DNA of 64,000 bases from Gemmatimonadota bacterium (lineage in GTDB: Bacteria > Gemmatimonadota > Gemmatimonadetes > Palauibacterales > Palauibacteraceae), in assembly GCA_022825725.1 (NCBI GenBank), contig JAJDWE010000075.1, positions 107,501-171,500 on the forward strand, written 5' to 3'. Under the pieces are notes generated by a model. It was not told the DNA's origin. It did no database searches and worked only from the letters and a program-made list of their open reading frames with translations. Shown in pieces: positions 1 to 10,272 of the stretch. Each line of letters begins with the position of its first letter. Position 1 is the first letter of the stretch. The translations under genes were made by a program, and so were the position numbers.

Positions 1-26
1 TAGGCCAGTTCTTCGACCTCTTCCGA

Positions 27-347
27 ATGAAACGGCTCGTGCGGACGGCGAACATCCGCGACGGGTACCTGCCGCATCCGCGCCTCGCCGCGGCAGCGGA
101 GCCCTCCGCGCCGGCACGGCAGCTCGCTCCGACGGACACCAAGCAGCAGATCCTGCTGAAGGCCGCGCAGGCGAACGGCGGACTGTTGACGGTGACGCAG
201 GGAGTCCTGGCCTCGGGCCTCAGCTTCGATGAGGTGGAGGAAGCCCTGCGGGAGATGGTCGTGAAGGGACACGTGGATGTGGACAATGCGGCCGACAGCG
301 GCGTGATCGTGTACCGCTTTCCGGGCCTGGCCGGCCCCTTCAAGTGA
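27..347 (+). CDS. hypothetical protein, possibly the C-terminal part of a longer ORF that starts outside the window
   Basis: ORF ends 4 bp from the next gene; helix-rich C-terminus resembling a winged-helix; N-terminus near window edge. Confidence 0.4.
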   Translation: MKRLVRTANIRDGYLPHPRLAAAAEPSAPARQLAPTDTKQQILLKAAQANGGLLTVTQGVLASGLSFDEVEEALREMVVKGHVDVDNAADSGVIVYRFPGLAGPFK

Positions 348-1189
348 CAGGTCGTCCGCTCCCGCATTCCTCCGAACTCCCGCCTGCCTCGCTCGAGGGG
401 TGGTATGTCCTTCATCAATCGATCGAACTCGACTGGACCGGACTCAAGGGGGCGGATCCGGCGGACGCCCGGGAGGCGCTGAGCAGCTTCGCCGCGCTGG
501 CGGAGCGATGGTCCGGCGCCTCGGAGCCGGGCTGGTCCGGCGTCTACCGCGTCGCCGGCGGCGGGATCGATTTCCTCATCCTCCATTTCCGCGACACGTT
601 CGACCGCCTCGTCGAAGCGGTGCGGGAGATGAAGCTCTCCGCCTGGGGAGATCACGTCCTGGTCCGCGAAGAGTACCTGTCCGTGGTGGAGTTGGGTCTC
701 TACGCCCTGACCCGGGAACTTTCCGGCCGGATCGATCCGGCCGACCGCGAGGCCTGGGATGCCGCCCTGGCGGACGCCCTCGCGGAGGAGCGCCGGAAGG
801 AGTACGTGGGACGTCGGCTCGAGCCGAGGCAGCCGGAGCACATGCCGTACGTCTGCTACTACCCGATGGACAAGCGGCGCAGTCCGGACCGGAACTGGTA
901 CAGGCTCTCGCTGGAGGAGCGGGCGGGGTTGATGGCGGCGCACGGCAAGGTGGGACGGCGCTTCGCGGGCCGGATTCTCCAGGTGATCAGCGGGTCGATG
1001 GGCCTGGACGACTGGGAATGGGCGGTGACGCTGTGGGCGGCGGATCCGCTCGAGTTCAAGGCCATCATCAGCGAGATGCGCTACGACGAGGCGAGCGCCG
1101 ACTACGCGGAGTTCGGCCCCTTCGTGGTCGGCAGGCGGATGGCCGCGGCCGAGTTCGGAGGCCTGCTCTCGTCCGTGGCGGCGCAATGA
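344..1189 (+). CDS. hemQ: chlorite dismutase family / coproheme decarboxylase (HemQ-like)
   Basis: Contains YVCYYPMDKRRSPDRNWYRLS and the GKVGRRFAGRILQVISGSMGLDDWEWAVTLWA block typical of HemQ; stop overlaps hutH start (ATGA). Confidence 0.85.
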   Translation: MTGRPLPHSSELPPASLEGWYVLHQSIELDWTGLKGADPADAREALSSFAALAERWSGASEPGWSGVYRVAGGGIDFLILHFRDTFDRLVEAVREMKLSAWGDHVLVREEYLSVVELGLYALTRELSGRIDPADREAWDAALADALAEERRKEYVGRRLEPRQPEHMPYVCYYPMDKRRSPDRNWYRLSLEERAGLMAAHGKVGRRFAGRILQVISGSMGLDDWEWAVTLWAADPLEFKAIISEMRYDEASADYAEFGPFVVGRRMAAAEFGGLLSSVAAQ

Positions 1190-2799
1190 GCGCGGCAGCC
1201 GTCCCGCTCTCCCGAGCCCTCTCGATTCCCGACGTTGTCGCCGTGTCGCGCGGAGGCTCGCCGGTCCGGGAACTCGACAGCGACGGGCGCGAGCGAGTGG
1301 AGGCGAGCCGGAACTCGGTCGTGGAGGCGCTCGCCCGGCCCGGGGCCCGGATCTACGGGATCACCACCGGCTACGGGGCGCTCGCCGGCACTCGCATCGA
1401 GGCGGGCGACGCGGCCCGGCTGTCGTGGAACCTGATCCTCAAGTGTGCGACGGGGACGGGTCCGCCGCTGCCGGAGGATTGGGTGCGGGCGATGCTGCTC
1501 GTGCGGGCGAACTCGCTCGCGCTCGGTGCCTCGGGCGTGCGCCCCGTCATCATCGACACGCTCGTCCGGATGCTGAACCGGGGGGTCACACCGGTGGTGC
1601 CCGGCAAGGGCTCGCTCGGGGCGAGCGGCGACCTCGCCCCGCTCGCGCACATGGCGGCCGTCGCGACCCGCTCACCCGGGTCGGATCCGGATGCGGGCGA
1701 GGATCCGACGGCGTTCAGCGGCGAAGCGTGGTTCGAGGGGCGCCGCATGGACGGGGCGAGCGCGATGGCGGCGGCGGGGATCCACCGCCCGGGCGTGCAG
1801 GCCAAGGAAGGGCTGGCGCTGACGAACGGGACGACGATGATGGTCGCGGGCGCCGCGCTGCAACTCCACGACGCGCGACGTCTGCTCCTTCACGCGGAGT
1901 TGGCGGCGGCGCTGACCTTCGAGGCGTTGCTGGCCCGCACGGCGGCACTGAACCCCGGACTGCACGAGGCAAACAACCAGCCGGGGCAGATCGGAACCGC
2001 GGCGAGGCTGCGGTCGCTCCTCTCCGGGAGCGGGCTCGTCGACACGGACGCCGACCGGGTACAGGACGCCTACAGCCTGCGCTGCACGCCTCAGGTCATC
2101 GGTCCGGTTCACGACATGGTCGGATTCCTGTGGGGGCGCGTGGAGGCCTCGCTCAATGCGGTGTCGGACAACCCGCTGATCTTCCCTGCTGCGGGACAGG
2201 GGCCGGGCGCGTTCGTGTCGGGCGGCAACTTCCACGGCGCGGGACCGGCGCTGTGGCTCGACACGCTGGGGATCGCGCTTGCGGACGTGGCAAGCCTGTC
2301 GGACCGCCGGATGTTCCGCATGCTGACGCCGGAACTTTCCGCGGGGCTTCCCGCCATGCTCGTGGAGTCTCCGGGGCTTCACGGCGGCCTGATGTCGCTC
2401 CAGTACACGGGGGCGGCGCTCGTGTCCGACAACAAGACGCTCGCGCACCCGGACTCCGTCGACTCGATTCCGACGAGCGCGAACCAGGAGGACCACGTGA
2501 GCATGGGCGCCAACGCGGCGCGGCATACGGGTGAGATCCTCGACAACACGCGCACGGTGCTCGCGATCGAACTGCTCGGCGCCGCACAGGCCGTCTACCT
2601 CCGTCCCGAGGGCCCGGAGCGACTGGGCGCCGGCACGCGGGCCGTATACGAGGCCGTGCGGGAGTGCGTGCCTCCGGTCATCGAAGACCGCTCCATGGCG
2701 GAGGACGTGGTGCGTCTGGAGGCGGCGATCGACTCCGGGACGCTGGAACGGGCAGCCGCCGAGGCTCTGGGCGATCTCTGGCCTCCCGCACCGCTCTGA
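1186..2799 (+). CDS. hutH: histidine ammonia-lyase
   Basis: GSLGASGDLAPLAHMA (MIO-forming ASG), YGITTGYGAL, QEDHVSMG; ATG at 1186 inside the longer 400..2799 ORF. Confidence 0.95.
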   Translation: MSAAAVPLSRALSIPDVVAVSRGGSPVRELDSDGRERVEASRNSVVEALARPGARIYGITTGYGALAGTRIEAGDAARLSWNLILKCATGTGPPLPEDWVRAMLLVRANSLALGASGVRPVIIDTLVRMLNRGVTPVVPGKGSLGASGDLAPLAHMAAVATRSPGSDPDAGEDPTAFSGEAWFEGRRMDGASAMAAAGIHRPGVQAKEGLALTNGTTMMVAGAALQLHDARRLLLHAELAAALTFEALLARTAALNPGLHEANNQPGQIGTAARLRSLLSGSGLVDTDADRVQDAYSLRCTPQVIGPVHDMVGFLWGRVEASLNAVSDNPLIFPAAGQGPGAFVSGGNFHGAGPALWLDTLGIALADVASLSDRRMFRMLTPELSAGLPAMLVESPGLHGGLMSLQYTGAALVSDNKTLAHPDSVDSIPTSANQEDHVSMGANAARHTGEILDNTRTVLAIELLGAAQAVYLRPEGPERLGAGTRAVYEAVRECVPPVIEDRSMAEDVVRLEAAIDSGTLERAAAEALGDLWPPAPL

Positions 2800-3713
2800 G
2801 CCCCGGGTGGCTCCTGTGCGAGCCCAACGTGAGCGAGGGGCGCGATCCACGCAGGATGGCCCGCTTCGCGGCCGCCGTCGAGGAAACTCGCGGCGTCGAA
2901 CTCCTCCACAGATCGGCCGACCCGGACCACCACCGCATGGTGCTCGCCTACCGGGGGCCTCCACCCGTCGTCGTCCAGGCGACGATCGCGCTCGCGGCGG
3001 CCGTGTACGCGGAGGTGGACCTGCGGCGGCACCGGGGCCGGCACCCCCGGATCGGCGCGCTCGATGTCGTTCCTTTCGTGCGCGGCCCGGGCTGTCCCGA
3101 GGCCGATGCGCTCGGCGCGTCCCGGTCCTTCGGCGCGTGGGCGGCGGCGCGCTCGGTCCCGGTCTTCTTCTATGAACGGGCGGCGACGAACCCGGACCGG
3201 ACTTCCCTTCCCGCGATCCGATCCGGGCAGTTCGAGGGTCTCGCCGAGAAGTTGTCGCACCCCCAGTGGAGGCCCGACCTTGGTCCCTCGGCGCCTCATC
3301 GGTCGCTCGGCGCCGTCGTTGTCGGGGTGCGAGGGCCGCTCGTACGCTTCAACGTGAATCTCGATACGGAAGATCCCGGGCCGGCACGGCGCATCGCCTC
3401 GGCGATCCGGGAATCGGGCGGCGGGCTGCGGCATGTACGGGCGCTCGGAATCCCGCTCCGGCGGCGGGGACTGACTCAGGTGTCCATGAACCTGACCCGC
3501 TACGCGGTGACCGGGATCGCTACGGTGTACGAGCGGGTCGCCGAAGGCGCACGGTCGGAAGGTGTGAGCCTCGCGGGCTGCGAGTTCATCGGTCCCGTGC
3601 CTGCCGAGGCCATCCGCGGCCTCGACCCCGCGCGACTGGACGCGGATCTTGCGCCGGACCAGATATTGGAGCTGCCGCAGACCCGAGACGGCGGAGAGGG
3701 AGGAGAGGCATGA
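2796..3713 (+). CDS. ftcD: glutamate formimidoyltransferase
   Basis: [35 protein letters not shown] motifs; start uncertain (CTG 2796 near hutH stop, or GTG 2664 inside hutH). Confidence 0.85.
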   Translation: MSPGWLLCEPNVSEGRDPRRMARFAAAVEETRGVELLHRSADPDHHRMVLAYRGPPPVVVQATIALAAAVYAEVDLRRHRGRHPRIGALDVVPFVRGPGCPEADALGASRSFGAWAAARSVPVFFYERAATNPDRTSLPAIRSGQFEGLAEKLSHPQWRPDLGPSAPHRSLGAVVVGVRGPLVRFNVNLDTEDPGPARRIASAIRESGGGLRHVRALGIPLRRRGLTQVSMNLTRYAVTGIATVYERVAEGARSEGVSLAGCEFIGPVPAEAIRGLDPARLDADLAPDQILELPQTRDGGEGGEA

Positions 3714-5368
3714 AACCGGACGGACCGATCCGGGCGCCGAGGGGAACGACGCTCTCCTGCAGGGGATGGCACCAGGAGGCGGCCCTCCGCATGCTGATGA
3801 ACAACCTCGACCCGGACGTGGCGGAGCGTCCCGGGGACCTCGTCGTGTACGGGGGCGCGGGCAAGGCGGCGCGCAACTGGTCCGCGTACGCGAAGATCGT
3901 GGAGACGCTGCGCCGGCTCGAGGACGACGAAACCCTTCTCGTCCAGAGCGGAAAGCCGGTCGGCGTGTTCCGCACCCACGACGAGGCGCCGCGCGTCCTC
4001 ATCGCGAACGCCCATCTCGTCCCCCGCTGGGGGGATGTCGACGAGTTCCGGCGTCTCGATGCGCTGGGACTCACGATGTACGGGCAGATGACCGCGGGTT
4101 CGTGGATCTACATCGGCACCCAGGGGATCCTCCAGGGGACGTACGAGACGTTCGCGGAGCTCGCCCGGCAGCACTTCGGGGGCTCCCTCGCGGGGCGGCT
4201 CGTGGTCACCGCCGGGCTGGGGGGGATGGGGGGCGCCCAGCCGCTCGCCGCGACGATGAACGGGGGAGCCTTCCTGGGCGTCGAGGTGCGGGAGGACCGG
4301 ATTCGCCGCCGCCTCGACACCGGCTATTGCGACCGCATGGCGACGGACCTCGACGAGGCGCTGGAGCTGCTCTCCGCCGCCGTTGACCGGCGGGAAGCGC
4401 TTTCCGTCGCCCTGCTCGGGAACATCGCCGACGTCCTGCCCGCACTCGCGGAGCGCGGCGTCGTGCCCGACGTGCTCACGGATCAGACGTCGGCACACGA
4501 CCTCCGCCTCGGCTACATCCCCGCGGGCCTCTCCGTGGAAGAGGCCGAAGCGCTGAGCCACTCCGACCCGGACGCCTACGTCGAGCGCGTCCTCGATTCG
4601 ATGGTGGCGCACGTGTCCGCCATGCTCACGCTCAAGGCGAGGGGGGCGATCGCGTTCGACTACGGCAACAACCTCCGCGGCCAGGTCGCCGACCTGCGCG
4701 GGATGGCGGAGGCCTTCGACATTCCCGGTTTCGTGCCGGCCTTCATTCGACCCCTCTTCTGCCGCGGCGCCGGGCCCTTCCGCTGGGCCGCCCTCTCCGG
4801 CGACCCCGGGGACATCGCGACGACGGACGCCGCCGTCCTCGAGACGTTCCCCGGGAAGGAGGCGCTGGGCCGCTGGATCCGCCAGGCGCGCGAGCGGGTG
4901 CATTTCCAGGGTCTCCCCTCGCGCATCTGCTGGCTCGAATACGGCGAGCGGGCGGAGATGGGCGAGCGCTTCAACTGGCTCGTGAAGACGGGACGGGTGC
5001 AGGCGCCCATCGTCATCGGACGCGACCACCTCGACACGGGCTCCGTGGCTTCGCCGAACCGGGAGACGGAAGGCATGAGGGACGGCTCCGATGCGATCGC
5101 CGACTGGCCACTCCTGAATGCGATGCTCAACACCGCCTGCGGGGCGAGCTGGGTCTCGATCCACAACGGGGGCGGCGTGGGCGTCGGATATTCCACGCAC
5201 GCGGGCATGGTGTGCGTCGCCGACGGAACGGCGTCCGGCAGCCGGCGGCTGGAGCGGGTGCTCACGGCGGATCCGGGGACCGGGGTCATGCGACACGCCG
5301 ACGCCGGGTATCCGGAAGCGATCCGCACCGCTCGCGAGCGCGGCGTCGACCTCCCCATGCTCGAGTAG
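3710..5368 (+). CDS. hutU: urocanate hydratase
   Basis: [60 protein letters not shown] overlap with ftcD. Confidence 0.95.
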   Translation: MKPDGPIRAPRGTTLSCRGWHQEAALRMLMNNLDPDVAERPGDLVVYGGAGKAARNWSAYAKIVETLRRLEDDETLLVQSGKPVGVFRTHDEAPRVLIANAHLVPRWGDVDEFRRLDALGLTMYGQMTAGSWIYIGTQGILQGTYETFAELARQHFGGSLAGRLVVTAGLGGMGGAQPLAATMNGGAFLGVEVREDRIRRRLDTGYCDRMATDLDEALELLSAAVDRREALSVALLGNIADVLPALAERGVVPDVLTDQTSAHDLRLGYIPAGLSVEEAEALSHSDPDAYVERVLDSMVAHVSAMLTLKARGAIAFDYGNNLRGQVADLRGMAEAFDIPGFVPAFIRPLFCRGAGPFRWAALSGDPGDIATTDAAVLETFPGKEALGRWIRQARERVHFQGLPSRICWLEYGERAEMGERFNWLVKTGRVQAPIVIGRDHLDTGSVASPNRETEGMRDGSDAIADWPLLNAMLNTACGASWVSIHNGGGVGVGYSTHAGMVCVADGTASGSRRLERVLTADPGTGVMRHADAGYPEAIRTARERGVDLPMLE

Positions 5369-5384
5369 AGGCCCGCTCTCCGCC

Positions 5385-6617
5385 ATGCCGCGCCTCGAGA
5401 ACATCCGCTGTCTCGCCACCTGCGCGAACGCTTCCGGCCAGGACGACATCGGACTCATCCGGGACGCCGCGCTCGTGTGGCGGGATGGGATCGTGCGCTG
5501 GGCCGGACCCGCCGCTGCGCTGCCGGCCGAGTACGGGGCGGAGCCCGCCTGGAACGCCGGCGGAGGACTCGTCATTCCCGGACTCGTGGACGCGCACACC
5601 CATCTCGCCTTCGGCGGCTGGCGGGCGGGGGAGTTCTCCGACCGGCTCCGGGGCCGCGACTACCTGGAGATCGCCGCGGCCGGGGGCGGGATCCAATCCA
5701 CGGTGCGAGCGACACGCGCGCTCGACGAGGAGGCGCTGCTCGCGCGGGCGCACCGGTTCCTGTCCCGGATGGTGTCCCTGGGCATCACGACGGTCGAGGC
5801 GAAGACCGGGTACGGGCTCGACCTCGAGACGGAACTCCGGCTCCTCCGGGTGTACCGGCGACTCGACGAGATGGGACCGGCACGGATCGTCTCGACGTGC
5901 CTCGCCGCGCACCTCGTCCCTTCGGAGTGGGCGGCGGACCGGGCGGGCTACGTGAGGCTCGTTACGGAGCGGATCCTTCCCGCCGTGGCGGAGGAGGGGT
6001 TGGCCGAGTTCTGCGATGTGTTCGTCGAGGACTCGGCCTTCTCGGCCGACGAGGCGCGGCGGATCTGTGAGCGGGGATCCGAACTTGGGTTACGGCCGAA
6101 GCTCCACGTGGATCAGCTCACCGGCGGCCGCGGGGCCGAACTCGCGGCGTCTCTCGGGGCCGTGTCGGCGGACCACCTCGAGTACGTGTCGGAAGCCGGG
6201 ATCGAGGCCCTCGCGGCGGCGGGCGTCGTCGGGGTCACCCTTCCCCTCGCCACCCTCTACCTGAACCAGACGCCGCCCCCCGCCCGGGATCTCATCGACG
6301 GGGGCGTCGCGGTGGCCGTGGCAAGCGATTTCAACCCCGGCACGGCCCCGTCCTATCACCTTCCCTTCGCCATGACGTTGGCCTGCACGCGACAGCGGAT
6401 GACGCCAGCCGAAGTGCTCAAGGGCGCGACCCGCTACGCGGCGCGGGCCCTCGGCCGCGAAGGCGAAGTGGGCTCGCTGGAGCCGGGAGCCGCGGCGGAC
6501 TTCGCGATCATCGACGCCCCGGACGTGGAACACTGGCTCTACCACCTGCGGCCCAACGCGTGCGTCGCCACGGCGGTCGGCGGCGAGATCCGACACGGCG
6601 CTTCCCGGGCGATTTAG
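5385..6617 (+). CDS. hutI: imidazolonepropionase
   Basis: VDAHTHLAFGGWRAGEF, TTVEAKTGYGLD, LHVDQLT, ASDFNPGT motifs. Confidence 0.93.
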   Translation: MPRLENIRCLATCANASGQDDIGLIRDAALVWRDGIVRWAGPAAALPAEYGAEPAWNAGGGLVIPGLVDAHTHLAFGGWRAGEFSDRLRGRDYLEIAAAGGGIQSTVRATRALDEEALLARAHRFLSRMVSLGITTVEAKTGYGLDLETELRLLRVYRRLDEMGPARIVSTCLAAHLVPSEWAADRAGYVRLVTERILPAVAEEGLAEFCDVFVEDSAFSADEARRICERGSELGLRPKLHVDQLTGGRGAELAASLGAVSADHLEYVSEAGIEALAAAGVVGVTLPLATLYLNQTPPPARDLIDGGVAVAVASDFNPGTAPSYHLPFAMTLACTRQRMTPAEVLKGATRYAARALGREGEVGSLEPGAAADFAIIDAPDVEHWLYHLRPNACVATAVGGEIRHGASRAI

Positions 6618-6651
6618 CGTAGTTCCGGCGCCCGGGGTCCGGCGCCCGAGG

Positions 6652-7947
6652 TCAGACGCCCGGGTCCGCCGCCCCGTCGAGCGCAACGGTGCCTCCGTCC
6701 AGCCTGACGACCTCACGGTTCCAGCCGCCGTCCCGTCGGCGGATGAGACGCAGCATCTCCGTCGCGGCGTCGAGCAGGTCCGCGGCAATCAGCTTTCCTC
6801 CGTAGCTCTCCCGGATCGTGGGCACAGGCGTGTGTCCGACGACGTGAGTCCCGGCCCCGAAGCGCTCGAGGACGGCGTCGAGGTGGGCCCCGAGCGTGTC
6901 GGAGAGCACGAGGTCCCGGTACCAGAGCAGGCTCTCCGGTGCGAAGAAGAAGTCGTACCGGCGGTAGATCCGGGCGCTGTCGAGCCGCATTTCGCGCGCG
7001 AATTCCAGGACGAACGTCTCGTCCCGCCATCGCGTGAACAGCGGTTCGGCGATGAAGGTCGCCAGGGTGTCCTGGTACTCCTGGAGCGAATAGTCGGCGT
7101 ATGCCGGACTCACGCCGCCGTGCGCGAGCAGCAGGTCGTCCAGTCGGACCAGCCCCGGCTTGGCGGCGACCCAGCGTCCGAGGATGGAGCGCTCCGGGTC
7201 GAACATCGTCTCGTAGGGCACGCCGTGCCGCTCGGCGATCATCGCTTCCTTCGGCGCCAGGTAGCGGAGGTCGCCGGTCAGGACCATCGCCTCATGGTTG
7301 CCGAGGAGCGTGATGACGCGGCCGCCGGCCGCCTGGGCCTCCCGTTCCAGACCATGGATGAACCAGAGGAGGCGGGTGACGTCCTCTCCCCGATCGAACA
7401 GGTCTCCGAGAAAGGCGACCGCGGCGCCGCCACCCGTCCAGTGCAGTTCCGCGTCGATCAGATCGGCCAGGCGCAGCAGCCAGAGGACGCGGTCGAACTC
7501 GCCGTGCACATCTCCGAACACGAACACGGAGTCGTGGCCCGTGAGGTCGACTTCCGCCGGCGGGGGCTCCGTCCAGATCCGGGTCCGGTGAAGCGCCGCG
7601 GCCCCGCCGGCCCCGTCCGGCGGTTCCGCTCCATATTCCAGTGTGATCTCCGGCGCCCGTACCCGCAGGCGAGCCGCGTGGGCGGTTCCCGGGTCCGTCT
7701 TCTCCTCGGCGACCACTTGTCCATCCACGATCGCCCGCACCAGGCCGGGCCGCTCGTCGTCCGTCAGCCAGCGTACTTCGAGGCCGGGGTCGGCGAAGGC
7801 GACGTAGAGTCCGTATTCCCCCTCGACGAGCCAGCCGTCCTGCCCCGTTCGCGGCGGAGGGCCGGCCGCGGGGGTCGCGTCGCCGGAAGCGGGTGCGGAC
7901 GCTCCGGTCCACCCCACCGCCGCCGCGGCGAAGGCACAGACCAGCAC
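6652..7947 (-). CDS. secreted metallophosphoesterase (Shewanella-like/PPP-type protein phosphatase)
   Basis: N-terminal signal peptide; GDVHGE, GDLFDRG, GNHEAM, LAHGG, GHTPV metallophosphatase motifs. Confidence 0.8.
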   Translation of the reverse strand: MLVCAFAAAAVGWTGASAPASGDATPAAGPPPRTGQDGWLVEGEYGLYVAFADPGLEVRWLTDDERPGLVRAIVDGQVVAEEKTDPGTAHAARLRVRAPEITLEYGAEPPDGAGGAAALHRTRIWTEPPPAEVDLTGHDSVFVFGDVHGEFDRVLWLLRLADLIDAELHWTGGGAAVAFLGDLFDRGEDVTRLLWFIHGLEREAQAAGGRVITLLGNHEAMVLTGDLRYLAPKEAMIAERHGVPYETMFDPERSILGRWVAAKPGLVRLDDLLLAHGGVSPAYADYSLQEYQDTLATFIAEPLFTRWRDETFVLEFAREMRLDSARIYRRYDFFFAPESLLWYRDLVLSDTLGAHLDAVLERFGAGTHVVGHTPVPTIRESYGGKLIAADLLDAATEMLRLIRRRDGGWNREVVRLDGGTVALDGAADPGV

Positions 7948-7970
7948 ACCGGACCTCCGACGCCGGAGCC

Positions 7971-8990
7971 TCAGGGGATCAACTCGTAGCGGCCCTCGTC
8001 GACCCGCTCGATGAGGCGGACGATGCGCCGGTGCATGTTCCGGATCTCCCTCTCCGTAAGGCCGAGCTGGATCCGCTCCGCATCGCGCCGCACCCCGCGT
8101 CCGGGGTCGAGATTCTCCGTCGGCTCCACCTCCACGAAGTTCCCGTCACGTATCTCGAACTGGACGAGGACCCCGAATCGCGCCTGCAGCCCTTCCAGCG
8201 AGACGGCGCGCAGCCGGTCGATCGCGGCGGCGGGGTAGCGGTCGAGTTGCAGGTCCCGCCACTCCGTGCCGCGGTTGCTCTCCTCGCTCCCGAACGACAC
8301 GCCGTTGTCGACGCTGAACACGCGGGGCCACGCGGGATCCATCGACTGCATGAAGTTCCCCTCGTTCGAGTCACTGTGGCCGATGATGTAGGTGAGGAGG
8401 TTGAAGTTCCCGAGAAGGCGCTCGTAGACCTCGTCCTCCTCGATCCGGTCGTCGTCGGGCAGCTCCTCGGGAACGTCCACGTTGAACATCCAGTACTGGA
8501 GCGCAACGAGGGTCATCGGCCACTCGTCGAACGTCGGCTCCGGAGGCATGGCGGCGCCGGCATCTCCCGCCTGGGCAACGGTGGCGCGGACGACATCGAG
8601 GGAAAATGCCCGGATCGTGGTCGGAGGGACGACCATCTCCCGCTCGTCGAGGAAGAGGGCCTGGGTGTCGTAGGCCGCCAGCTCGTAGCGGGGCCGGTTG
8701 TTGAACTCGTCCGCGCCCTCGCGCGCCGGGGCGTACTTGACCCCGAGCACGTGGTCGCCGGATTGCAGCGTCACGCGATACGTGCGCTCGCCGGGAAGAC
8801 CGCGGGACGGCTGTACGCCGAGGACCTGGATTTCCCCTTCGCGGAGGATCCTCTCGATCTCGGCGATGGGGAGCATGAAGTTCGCGTCCTGTGCCGCGGC
8901 CGGGGCCGGCGCCGCAACGGCGGCCGCCGCCGCGAAGATGACCAGGGCGCGAAACAGACCGGCGCGTCGCATCGTGGCGCCTCGCATCAT
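7971..8990 (-). CDS. secreted protein with possible kinase-like fold
   Basis: Signal peptide ending APAAAQD; GVKYAP (candidate lysine), GHSDSNEGNF (D-x4-N) and FSVDNGVSF (DNG) arranged like PI4K/Fam20/HipA-type catalytic motifs; ATG overlaps HK stop. Confidence 0.5.
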   Translation of the reverse strand: MMRGATMRRAGLFRALVIFAAAAAVAAPAPAAAQDANFMLPIAEIERILREGEIQVLGVQPSRGLPGERTYRVTLQSGDHVLGVKYAPAREGADEFNNRPRYELAAYDTQALFLDEREMVVPPTTIRAFSLDVVRATVAQAGDAGAAMPPEPTFDEWPMTLVALQYWMFNVDVPEELPDDDRIEEDEVYERLLGNFNLLTYIIGHSDSNEGNFMQSMDPAWPRVFSVDNGVSFGSEESNRGTEWRDLQLDRYPAAAIDRLRAVSLEGLQARFGVLVQFEIRDGNFVEVEPTENLDPGRGVRRDAERIQLGLTEREIRNMHRRIVRLIERVDEGRYELIP

Positions 8991-9784
8991 TCCGAAGCCT
9001 CCTTCCGTGCGGGACCCGTGGGCGGCCGAAGCGGGAGGTCGACGTCGAACGTCGTCCCGCGTCCCGGCTCGCTCTCGACCGAGATTTCCCCGCCGTGCTG
9101 GTGTACGATCTGGAGTGTGATCGCGAGACCCAGCCCCATCCCGATCCGCTCGCCCTTGGTGGTGAAGCCGGGCTCGAAGATCTCCTCGATGACATCGCGC
9201 GGGATGCCCCGGCCCGTGTCGGCGACGCGGACGCGCGCGTGGTCCCCTTCCGCGCGCGTCCGGATCGTGAGCACGCCGCCATCGTGCATGGCCTGGGCCG
9301 CGTTGTGCACGAGGTTCATGAACACCTGGTTGATCCGGTTCGGATGACACACCACGAGCGGCAGCTCCCCGAAGTCCCGGACGACCTCGATCTCCTTCAG
9401 CTCGTGCCCCAGAAGGGCCAGCGTCCCCTCGATCCCTTCGTGAAGGTCCACGGGGCGGGGCTCGGAGGTCGTGGGCCGCCCGAAGTTCCGCAGGTTCCGT
9501 ACGAGGTTCACCATGCGCTCCACGGCGATGCCGTTCGTTCGCAGCACGGATTCCGTGGCTCGCACGACCCTCCGGACTTCATCGAGTTCATCCGGCGTGA
9601 CGACTTCGTCCTCGAGGATCTCTCCCAGCTTGAGGAGCGCGCGCTCGATGACGTGGTGGTTGCTGTTCAGCGCGCCCAGCGGAGTGTTGAGTTCGTGCGC
9701 GATCCCCGCGACCAGCATGCCGAGCGTCGCGAGCCGGGCCTGCGTGATCTCCCGGGCCGTTGGCCCAAGTCCCCCCTCGTTCAA
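8987..9784 (-). CDS. sensor histidine kinase (soluble)
   Basis: H-box GIAHELNTPLGAL, N-box NLVHNAAQAM, DTGRGIP, GMGLGLAI, FEPGFTTKG; TTG start overlapping the response regulator stop. Confidence 0.85.
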   Translation of the reverse strand: MNEGGLGPTAREITQARLATLGMLVAGIAHELNTPLGALNSNHHVIERALLKLGEILEDEVVTPDELDEVRRVVRATESVLRTNGIAVERMVNLVRNLRNFGRPTTSEPRPVDLHEGIEGTLALLGHELKEIEVVRDFGELPLVVCHPNRINQVFMNLVHNAAQAMHDGGVLTIRTRAEGDHARVRVADTGRGIPRDVIEEIFEPGFTTKGERIGMGLGLAITLQIVHQHGGEISVESEPGRGTTFDVDLPLRPPTGPARKEASE

Positions 9785-10266
9785 AGGAAGGCCTGGATCC
9801 AGCGCTGGCGGAGTCCGGCGAGTTCGTCGTTGGCCGCCTCGAGTTCGGCCATGCGCTCGGTCAGCTCGCGGAAGAGGAGGCTGCGCTCGACGCCGTTGCG
9901 GATGGCGAAGGCAAGCACATCGTTGTCCCACGGCTTCTCGAGGTACTGGTAGAGCCCGGCCTCGTTGATCGCGAGGATCGCGTTTTCCTTGTCGGCGTAG
10001 CCGGTGAGGAGGATGCGGGTCGCCTCCGGCCTCATGCTGCGGGCTCGCGAGAGGAACTGAACGCCGTCGAGGTCGGGCATCATGAGGTCCGCGACGATCG
10101 CGTGGACCGGTTCCGACTCCAGGTGCTCGAGCGCGGCGCGCGGGGACGTGAAGGGGAGCACGAGGTGGTCCGTCTCCAGCTCCAGGAACCCCTGAATGGC
10201 GTCCACGACCATATCCTCGTCGTCGACGACCATCACGGTGCCGGCGTCCGGCGTGATCTCATCCAT
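9781..10266 (-). CDS. response regulator receiver-domain protein
   Basis: VMVVDDEDMVVDAIQGF, ADLMMPDLDGVQFL, LLTGYAD, EKPWDND. Confidence 0.88.
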   Translation of the reverse strand: MDEITPDAGTVMVVDDEDMVVDAIQGFLELETDHLVLPFTSPRAALEHLESEPVHAIVADLMMPDLDGVQFLSRARSMRPEATRILLTGYADKENAILAINEAGLYQYLEKPWDNDVLAFAIRNGVERSLLFRELTERMAELEAANDELAGLRQRWIQAFL

Positions 10267-10272
10267 ATCGGA

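Noticed and set aside
400-1185. N-terminal extension of the hutH frame
   Set aside because: Overlaps hemQ in another frame and has no recognisable domain; hutH starts at 1186.
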